Positions 5,006 to 10,252 of a DNA stretch of 10,252 nucleotides are shown piece by piece. Where the stretch lies: NCBI GenBank assembly GCA_035575035.1, contig DATLYH010000188.1, positions 1-10,252 of the forward strand, in the 5' to 3' direction. A model generated the notes under the pieces. The model made no database searches, was not told where the DNA came from, and was given only the letters and a program-made list of their open reading frames with translations. Position 1 is the stretch's first letter; each line of letters opens with the position of its first letter. This DNA comes from DATLYH01 sp035575035. GTDB taxonomy: Bacteria > Planctomycetota > Planctomycetia > Gemmatales > Gemmataceae. The position numbers and the translations under genes are program-made.

Positions 5006-8000
5006 ATGCCCGAGACCGGCCCGCATGATCCGCTGCCCCCTACCGAGCCGAGCAAACCCCGCGCGCCGACCTCGGCCGACGGGGCCGAGCCGGACAACGT
5101 CGATGCGGTGCTCGATCAGGTGATGCGCGAGGTCTACCTGCGTGAGGAGCGCGGCGAGTCGCCGTCGCTGGAAGAATACCTCCGGCGCTTTCCTCAATAC
5201 GAGTCCGCGCTGCGCCGCCAGTTCGCCCTTCACCTGGCAGTGCGCAAGACCCGGCCCGCTCCGCAGGAGACCACGCCTCATCCGTCCTCCGATGCCCGCC
5301 GGCGTGGCGCCCGGCTGACCGTGCCCGGCTACGAGATCCTGGGGGAATTGGGTCGGGGCGGCATGGGAGTGGTCTACAAGGCCCGGCAGGTCGGCCTCAA
5401 CCGCCTCGTCGCTCTGAAGATGATCCTGGCTGGGCCGCACGCCGGCGAAGACGATCTGGCCCGCTTCTGCCTGGAGGCAGAGGCCGCCGCCCGACTCGAA
5501 CATCCCAATCTCGTTCACATCTACGAAGTCGGCGAGCACGAGGGGCACCCCTATTTTTCGCTGGAGTTCGTGGACGGCGGCAACCTGCACGACCGGCTTG
5601 ACGGCCAGCCGCAGCCGCCGCGGTTGGCTGCCCGGCTGGTCGAGACACTGGCCCTGGCCATGCAAGCGGCCCACGAGCGCGGTATCGTCCACCGCGACCT
5701 CAAACCCGCCAACGTCCTGCTGGCCGGCGGAAGCAATGTCCCTCTGGATCAGTGCGTCCCCAAGATCACCGATTTCGGCCTGGCCAAGCGCCTGGACAGC
5801 AACGTCATCCGCACCCAGAGTGGCGACGTGCTCGGCACGCCCAGCTATATGGCCCCGGAGCAGGCCGCCGGCAAGGCGCGCGAGGTCGGCCCGGCCGCCG
5901 ACATCTGGGCCTTGGGCGCCATCCTCTACGAGTTGCTCACGGGTCGGCCTCCCTTCCTGGCCGACACCCCCTGGGACACCATCGCCCAGGTCATCGCCGA
6001 CGACCCGGTGCCGCCGCGCCGGCTCCAGCCGAAGGTGCCGCGCGACCTGGAGACGATCTGCCTGAAATGCCTCCAAAAGGAGCCGGCCCAGCGCTACCCG
6101 ACCGCGCGTGCGCTGGCCGAGGACCTGCGCCGCTTCCTGAGCAACGAGCCGATCCAAGCCCGGCCGATCGGCATCGGCGAGCGGGCGATGAAGTGGGTGA
6201 AGCGCCGGCCGGCTGCGGCCGCCCTGATCGCCGTCTGCCTCCTGGCGGTGCTGGTACTGATCGGCAGCGGCCTGGTCTATCATGCCCGGCTCCAGGCGGC
6301 TTTCCGGCGGGCCGAGGAGAAGGCGGAGGAGAACCGGCAGCTGCTGGTCCGGCTGCACGTCGCCCGCGGCACCCGGCTGGCCGACGAGGGCAACCTGTTC
6401 GGCGCGCTGATCTGGCTGGCCGAGGCCCTGCGGCTGGAGAACGGCGACCCGCCGCAGGAAGAGGTCCATCGCGTCCGCCTGGCGGCGGTACTGCGGCAGT
6501 GTCCTCGGTTGACGCGCCTCTGGCTGCACCAGGGACCGGTCCATCATGTCGCAGTCAGTCCCGACGGGCGCTATGCGGTCACTGCCGGAGACCGCACGGC
6601 CCGCGTCTGGGATCTGGCCACAGGCGAGCCGGCCGGTCTGGCGTTCGTCCACGATGGGCCGGTGTTCCAGGCCGCGTTCAGCGCCGATGGCCGGCGCGTG
6701 GTCACGGCTGGCGGCGACCACACGGCCCGGGTCTGGGACTTCGCCACAGGCAAACCACTGCTGGCGCCGCTGCGGCACGACGGGCCGGTGACCGGCGCCT
6801 CCTTCAGCCCTGATGGCCGGCAAATCCTCACGATTAGCGACGAGAACAGAGCCCGGCTCTGGGACGCGGCCAACGGCGATCTGCTCGGCCCGCCGCTGAG
6901 ACACCAAGGGATGGTCAAGCACGCCGTCTTCAGCGCGGACGGCCGGTACGTGGCAACGGCTAGCGCCGACCACACGGCCCGGGTCTGGGATGCCCTCACC
7001 CGGCAGCCGATTACGCCGCCGCTCCGCCATGAGGGGCCGGTCAACCACGTGGACTTCCGCCCGGACGGCCGACAGCTGGTCACGTCCAGCGCGGACGGCA
7101 CCGCCCGAGTTTGGGACGTGGCCCGAGCCGAGACGGTCGGCGCACCTTTGCGGCACGGCGACGCGGTGAGCCGGGCCGTCTTCAGTCCGGACGGCAAACG
7201 GGTGTTGACGGCCAGTGAGGACGACATGGCCCGCCTCTGGGACGCGGCCAGCGGCGAGCTGCTTGTCCCACCGCTGCGGCACGGCAGCGACGTCCGCCAG
7301 GCCGCGTTCAGCATAGATGGTCAGCGGATTGTCACCTGTAGCGACGACAACACGGCCCGGGTCTGGGACGCCGCCAGCGGCGAACCGCTCAGCCCCCCCT
7401 TGCTGCACCATGGAACGGTGCAGCATGCGGTCATCACTCCTGACAGCCGACGCGTGCTCACCGCCAGTGACGACACCACCGCCCGCGCCTGGGATCTGGC
7501 TACCCGGCCGCTGCTGGTCGGACGATCGGAGCCGGTCCCGCCCGAACCGAGCACGGCCGTCAGCGCTGATGGCCGGCGGGTGGTGAAGTGCGTGGGGAGC
7601 ACCGCGGTGGTCTGCGACGCCACGACAGGTGAACCTGTGGGGCCGCCGTTGCGCCACGGTAGCGCCGTCCAGCAGGCCGTCTTCAGCCCGGATGGTCGGC
7701 GCGTCCTCACCGTCAGCGGGGACAACACGGCCCGGGTCTGGGACGCGGCCAGCGGCACGCTGCTGTTGCCGCCGCTGCGACACCAGGGCACCGTCGAACA
7801 TGGCACATTCAGCCCGGATGGCCGCTGGATTGCCACTGCCAGCAAGGACCACACCGCCCGGGTCTGGGACGCGCACACCGGGGAGCCGGTCTGCACCCTG
7901 AGACATCGCCACGCCGTCCGCCTCGTCTCCTTCGCTCCTGACGGCCGGCGCCTGCTCACCGTTGCCGGTGAGCCGGCCGCCTTCGTCTGGGAAATCCCCA

Positions 8001-8188
8001 TCGACGAGCGTCCCACGGCCGACTTGGTGCTGCTGGCCCAGCTGCTAAGCGGCAGCAAGATGGACGCCTCCGACGGCCTGCGTCCGCTGGAGCCGGAGGC
8101 GCTTTATGGCGCTTGGCAGGCGCTGCGGTCGGAGTATCCTGACGATTTTGTCCCTCCTTCCCATCCCAGCCCTCCCGTCGGCCGTTGA
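5006..8188 (+). CDS. Membrane-anchored Ser/Thr protein kinase with C-terminal WD40 repeats
   Basis: A 1060-residue Hanks-type kinase. Residues 1-100 hold an acidic helical region (EEYLRRFPQYESALRRQF) common in planctomycete kinases. The kinase domain spans about 109-385: glycine loop GRGGMG (116-121), catalytic K138 in VALK, HRDLKPAN with D231, DFG 256-258, and APE 283-285. All key residues are present, so it should be active. A basic KWVKRRP then a hydrophobic span (about 405-425) anchors it in the membrane. A helical charged linker leads to about twelve WD40 repeats of some 41 residues (about 506-1000), most with SPDGR...TAS.D.TARVWD. The ninth, near residues 850-890, is degenerate. The kinase end is expected in the cytoplasm and the propeller on the other side, binding an unknown signal or partner. 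The start is supported by GAGG 6 nt upstream. The WD40 region is repetitive at DNA level too, so assembly length could vary. Confidence 0.95.
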   Translation: MPETGPHDPLPPTEPSKPRAPTSADGAEPDNVDAVLDQVMREVYLREERGESPSLEEYLRRFPQYESALRRQFALHLAVRKTRPAPQETTPHPSSDARRRGARLTVPGYEILGELGRGGMGVVYKARQVGLNRLVALKMILAGPHAGEDDLARFCLEAEAAARLEHPNLVHIYEVGEHEGHPYFSLEFVDGGNLHDRLDGQPQPPRLAARLVETLALAMQAAHERGIVHRDLKPANVLLAGGSNVPLDQCVPKITDFGLAKRLDSNVIRTQSGDVLGTPSYMAPEQAAGKAREVGPAADIWALGAILYELLTGRPPFLADTPWDTIAQVIADDPVPPRRLQPKVPRDLETICLKCLQKEPAQRYPTARALAEDLRRFLSNEPIQARPIGIGERAMKWVKRRPAAAALIAVCLLAVLVLIGSGLVYHARLQAAFRRAEEKAEENRQLLVRLHVARGTRLADEGNLFGALIWLAEALRLENGDPPQEEVHRVRLAAVLRQCPRLTRLWLHQGPVHHVAVSPDGRYAVTAGDRTARVWDLATGEPAGLAFVHDGPVFQAAFSADGRRVVTAGGDHTARVWDFATGKPLLAPLRHDGPVTGASFSPDGRQILTISDENRARLWDAANGDLLGPPLRHQGMVKHAVFSADGRYVATASADHTARVWDALTRQPITPPLRHEGPVNHVDFRPDGRQLVTSSADGTARVWDVARAETVGAPLRHGDAVSRAVFSPDGKRVLTASEDDMARLWDAASGELLVPPLRHGSDVRQAAFSIDGQRIVTCSDDNTARVWDAASGEPLSPPLLHHGTVQHAVITPDSRRVLTASDDTTARAWDLATRPLLVGRSEPVPPEPSTAVSADGRRVVKCVGSTAVVCDATTGEPVGPPLRHGSAVQQAVFSPDGRRVLTVSGDNTARVWDAASGTLLLPPLRHQGTVEHGTFSPDGRWIATASKDHTARVWDAHTGEPVCTLRHRHAVRLVSFAPDGRRLLTVAGEPAAFVWEIPIDERPTADLVLLAQLLSGSKMDASDGLRPLEPEALYGAWQALRSEYPDDFVPPSHPSPPVGR

Positions 8189-8210
8189 CTTTGCCGATTG
8201 TATCGATGGC

Positions 8211-8255
8211 GCCGGCCGCTCGCCTTAACCGGCCGGTTCACACCGGCCGCTCGCC
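8211..8255. repeat. Direct repeat GCCGGCCGCTCGCC around a 12-bp palindrome
   Basis: In the 176-bp gap after the kinase gene, GCCGGCCGCTCGCC (8211-8224) recurs with one change at 8242-8255. Between the copies lies AACCGGCCGGTT (8227-8238), a perfect palindrome. The same 14-mer is at 6-19. Recurrence some 8 kb apart, both times outside genes, suggests a dispersed intergenic repeat of this genome rather than a local regulatory site. Confidence 0.5.
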
Positions 8256-8260
8256 AAGGC

Positions 8261-8285
8261 AACCCTGGAGCCTCACGCCAGGGTT
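8261..8285 (+). terminator. Hairpin after the kinase gene
   Basis: AACCCTGG (8261-8268) and CCAGGGTT (8278-8285) form a perfect 8-bp stem with a 9-nt loop, 72 nt past the kinase stop. An alternative pairing exists between GGGTTT (8281-8286) and a downstream AAACCC. No T-run follows, so termination is plausible but not certain; it may instead be part of the adjacent repeat unit. Confidence 0.4.
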
Positions 8286-8364
8286 TCCCGATGAGATAAA
8301 ACCCGAGGCGATGGCCAACCGACTTGTGGAAGGTTGCCCTCCTGCGGCATTCACGGACAGGCGT

Positions 8365-9141
8365 ATGCGAAGGTTCTCCCTCCTGACGCTGTGCCTGCTG
8401 CTGGCAGGCGGCGGGGCGTCGGCCGGGCGTGGGGATCAAGGAGAGGCGGTCCGTGGGGCCGCCGGTCCGGCGGCCGGCGCCACGGGCGTGGTGCTGGTGG
8501 CGGACGGGGCGGGCGACTACCTGGGTCTGACCAAGGCCGTGCAGCAGGCGGTCGCCGATGCCGGGCTACCGCTGGAAGTCGAGCCGCTGCGCTGGTCGCA
8601 TGGCTACCGGCGCAGCTTCGCCGACCAGGTGGATCGCGCCCACATCCGAGCGCAGGGCCAGCGCCTGGCGGACAAGGTTCTCGCCCTCCGCCAGGCCTGC
8701 CCGGATCGCCCGGTCTATCTGATGGCCCACAGCGCCGGCGCTGCCGTCGTGCTGGCGGCCGCCCCCTGCCTGCCGCCGGATAGCGTCGAGCGGATCGTAC
8801 TGCTGGCGCCGACGGTGTCGGCTCATGCCGACATCCGGCCCGCCCTGCTCTGCGCCCGGCAGGGGATGGACGTGTTCTACAGCCACCGCGATCAGTTCGC
8901 CTGGGTGGTGGCGTTCACCCTGATCGGCACCGAGGGCCGGCTCTGTCCTCGCATCGCCGCCCGCGTCGGCTTCCTCGAACCGTCCGAGCCGACGGCCGAC
9001 GAACAGGTGCTGTTCCTCCGGTTGCATCAGCACGCCTGGGAGCCCTGCCAACGGTCGTTCGGCCATGACGGCGGCCACTACGGCGCCTGTCAGCAAGGTT
9101 TCCTGCACGCCCACGTCCTGCCGCTGCTGACGGTCCATTAG
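8365..9141 (+). CDS. Secreted alpha/beta-hydrolase-like protein
   Basis: A 258-residue protein with a clear signal peptide: RR, a Leu-rich core (FSLLTLCLLLAGG), and A-S-A for cleavage near residue 20. The fold cues are those of alpha/beta hydrolases: a first strand GVVLVADGAGDYLG, then VYLMAHSAGAAVVLAA, where A-H-S-A-G is the nucleophile elbow with S123, then strand RIVLLAPTVS. The likely catalytic histidine is H234 or H238 in GHDGGHYGA near the end; an acid may come from the DVFYSHRDQF region. The substrate is unknown; an esterase or lipase-like role is inference. The start at 8365 is chosen because the signal peptide begins there. The frame is open back to 8185, and an ATG at 8311 would add 18 residues before the signal sequence. 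No strong ribosome site is seen. It follows the kinase gene but is separated from it by repeats and a hairpin. Confidence 0.75.
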   Translation: MRRFSLLTLCLLLAGGGASAGRGDQGEAVRGAAGPAAGATGVVLVADGAGDYLGLTKAVQQAVADAGLPLEVEPLRWSHGYRRSFADQVDRAHIRAQGQRLADKVLALRQACPDRPVYLMAHSAGAAVVLAAAPCLPPDSVERIVLLAPTVSAHADIRPALLCARQGMDVFYSHRDQFAWVVAFTLIGTEGRLCPRIAARVGFLEPSEPTADEQVLFLRLHQHAWEPCQRSFGHDGGHYGACQQGFLHAHVLPLLTVH

Positions 9142-9145
9142 TCCG

Positions 9146-9223
9146 GTCGCTGACGCTCCCGGCTCATCCGCGTCGCTGACGCTCCCGGCTCATCCGCGTC
9201 GCTCACGCTCCCGGCTCATCCGG
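9146..9223. repeat. Three tandem copies of a 26-bp repeat
   Basis: The unit GTCGCTGACGCTCCCGGCTC plus ATCCGC is repeated at 9146-9171, 9172-9197 and 9198-9223. The third copy differs at two positions. It fills the gap between the two converging genes and runs into the 3' end of the minus-strand gene: the third copy encodes that protein's last residues (DEPGA) and its stop codon at 9203-9205. The one G-to-C change in copy 3 creates this TGA. No spacers are present, so it is not a CRISPR array. Confidence 0.9.
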
Positions 9224-10252
9224 CGGGCGCAGCAGGCGCAGGCCGATCGGCAGCGACTCGCCGAACATCTGGCTCTCTTCCTCCCCTTCCAGCTCGGTCA
9301 CTTCCTCGACCATGGTGATCCAGTGTCGCGGCACATCCAGCGAGCGCAGCACGGTCAAAACGCTCTGGCGATGGCTGTCGTCCACGTCGAGGGCGCGCTG
9401 GCCGCTCTTGCGGGCCAGTTGGGCCAGGCAGAACGCCCACGCTGTCCGCTCGCTGGAATGGCCGGGCTGGAAGCCGAGGATCGCGTCGAGCCACTGATGG
9501 ACAATCTGCGGATGGACGACGGCGTTAAGCGGGCCGTACAGCAGCACCCGCGCCCCCAGTCGGGTCAGGGCCCAGAAGCCGTAGGTCGGCACCGGGCGGC
9601 GGCGCAGCGGCTTGAGCAGCGCCTGGCCCATTGCTTCCTTGTGCTTGACATCGAGCCGCTCCAAGCTGGCGGCTGCCCGCCACATCTCGGCCAGCTCGTT
9701 GGCCCCCGGCTTGACGGCCGCCTTCCCCTTGGCCGGCAGGATCGCGGGGCGGAGCCGGTCGTACAGGGCCTGTTGCAGCGAAGCGTTCAGGCCGCCCGCT
9801 ACGCGCCGCCACATGATCCAGTAGTCGGCGCCCCCCTCCAGCACGCGCGGCGCCGCCGGCTTGCCGGTCTCCCCTTTGGGCGGGGCGTGCATCAACTTCC
9901 AGAGTTGCTCGACACGGTAGCGGTCGAGCGGATCGCCGAAGCCCGGCCGCAGACAGTAACCGGCCAGATGATACCAGCGTGCCAGGTGGGCCGGCGACCG
10001 CCGCCGATGCTCGGCCACCTCGGCCAGGAACTCCCACAGCCGGCGGCAGAGCCCGGTCGGCCACTCGTGCCGGGAAGCCTCCAGGGCCGTCTCCAGCGCC
10101 CGGGTCAGCTCCTGCGGGACCGGCACCTCCTCGGCCACTCCCCTCACTCCCCCCTCTTCTCCCCCGCTTCGGAGGCGGGGAGAAGACGGCTCGCCCCCCT
10201 CTCCCCCGCTTCGGAGGCGGGGGGAAGACGGCTCGCCCCCCTCTCCCCCTGC
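9203..10252 (-). CDS. C-terminal part of a DnaK-related (Hsp70-type, DUF3731-like) protein, 5' end probably outside the window
   Basis: The conserved part starts near 10138 and gives about 310 residues. It is Trp- and Arg-rich and helical: RRLWEFLAEVAEHRRRSPAH, then ARWYHLAGYCLRPGFGDPLD, DYWIMWRRVAGGLN, ELAEMWRAAASLERL and YGFWALTRLGARVLLYGP. This pattern matches, as I know it, the DUF3731 region that follows the ATPase and substrate domains in large bacterial Hsp70-related proteins. No ATPase motif is present here. The frame has no stop from 10147 to the right edge, passing through 42-bp repeats that keep phase, so the chaperone part may lie beyond the window. Otherwise translation could begin at GTG 10147 or 10138, neither with a convincing ribosome site. 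The role as chaperone part is inference from family resemblance. Confidence 0.6.
   Translation of the reverse strand, partial: AGGEGGEPSSPRLRSGGEGGEPSSPRLRSGGEEGGVRGVAEEVPVPQELTRALETALEASRHEWPTGLCRRLWEFLAEVAEHRRRSPAHLARWYHLAGYCLRPGFGDPLDRYRVEQLWKLMHAPPKGETGKPAAPRVLEGGADYWIMWRRVAGGLNASLQQALYDRLRPAILPAKGKAAVKPGANELAEMWRAAASLERLDVKHKEAMGQALLKPLRRRPVPTYGFWALTRLGARVLLYGPLNAVVHPQIVHQWLDAILGFQPGHSSERTAWAFCLAQLARKSGQRALDVDDSHRQSVLTVLRSLDVPRHWITMVEEVTELEGEEESQMFGESLPIGLRLLRPPDEPGA
10159..10252. repeat. 42-bp tandem repeat with internal hairpin, cut by the window end
   Basis: Copies at 10159-10200 and 10201-10242 differ by one base; a third begins at 10243 and is cut by the edge. Each contains CCCCGCTTCGGAGGCGGGG, able to fold into a hairpin. 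As 42 is a multiple of three, the minus-strand frame stays open and would read GEGGEPSSPRLRSG per unit, a low-complexity linker. Confidence 0.9.

Noticed and set aside
4783..5028. 81-codon plus-strand frame between asnS and the kinase gene
   Set aside because: It overlaps the kinase start, includes the inverted repeat, and its product looks like translated intergenic DNA.
4958..7912. 984-codon minus-strand frame opposite the kinase gene
   Set aside because: It mirrors the WD40 repeats as a repetitive Arg/Pro/Ala-rich product, while the plus strand carries complete kinase motifs.
9146..9223. CRISPR array
   Set aside because: The 26-bp units are directly adjacent with no spacers, and no cas genes are present.
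1..10252. tRNA-Sec, other tRNA or rRNA genes, and transposase genes
   Set aside because: I looked for cloverleaf-like and transposase signals, especially near msrA, and saw none that I can support; a covariance-model scan would be decisive.

Overview
The window reads as a high-GC chromosome segment of a planctomycete, most likely in or near the Gemmataceae. This is inferred from gene content, not from a marker gene. The evidence is a very long Ser/Thr kinase with one membrane span followed by a WD40 array, an Hsp70-type C-terminal region of the DUF3731 kind, a secreted M2-type metallopeptidase, and short GC-rich tandem repeats between or inside genes. The genes are mostly single units on alternating strands; no long operon is visible.

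Layout: 1-98 holds a degenerate copy of a piece of the neighbouring peptidase gene. 99-1808 (-) is an exported M2-family peptidase. 1955-2446 (+) is a small unrecognised protein. 2571-3296 (+) is methionine sulfoxide reductase A. 3346-4737 (-) is asparaginyl-tRNA synthetase, convergent with msrA across a GC-rich hairpin. After a divergent intergenic region with a perfect 11-bp inverted repeat comes the kinase-WD40 gene at 5006-8188 (+). A repeat-rich gap follows, then a secreted alpha/beta-hydrolase-like protein at 8365-9141 (+). Three 26-bp tandem repeats lead into a minus-strand gene at 9203 that runs to, and probably past, the right edge. It resembles the C-terminal part of a DnaK-related protein and its 5' end contains 42-bp tandem repeats.

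The main discovery is in msrA. The frame that encodes the whole MsrA fold carries an in-frame TGA at 2700-2702, exactly at the catalytic cysteine of the GCFW motif, so the protein reads G-TGA-F-W-C. A well-placed Shine-Dalgarno and ATG lie 129 nt upstream. A hairpin with a bulged A and an AGUUC loop begins just after the TGA, with 19 nt between TGA and loop, which matches the general pattern of bacterial SECIS elements. The best reading is a selenocysteine-containing MsrA (U44) with a possible U-x-x-C redox pair. Automated annotation would probably start this gene at an internal GTG at 2742 and lose the active site, or call it a pseudogene. No selenocysteine machinery (selA, selB, selD, selC) is in the window, so the claim needs the rest of the genome.

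The genes do not form an obvious pathway together. MsrA (repair of oxidised methionine) and the Hsp70-related protein are both protein-quality functions, but they are far apart and nothing shows co-regulation.
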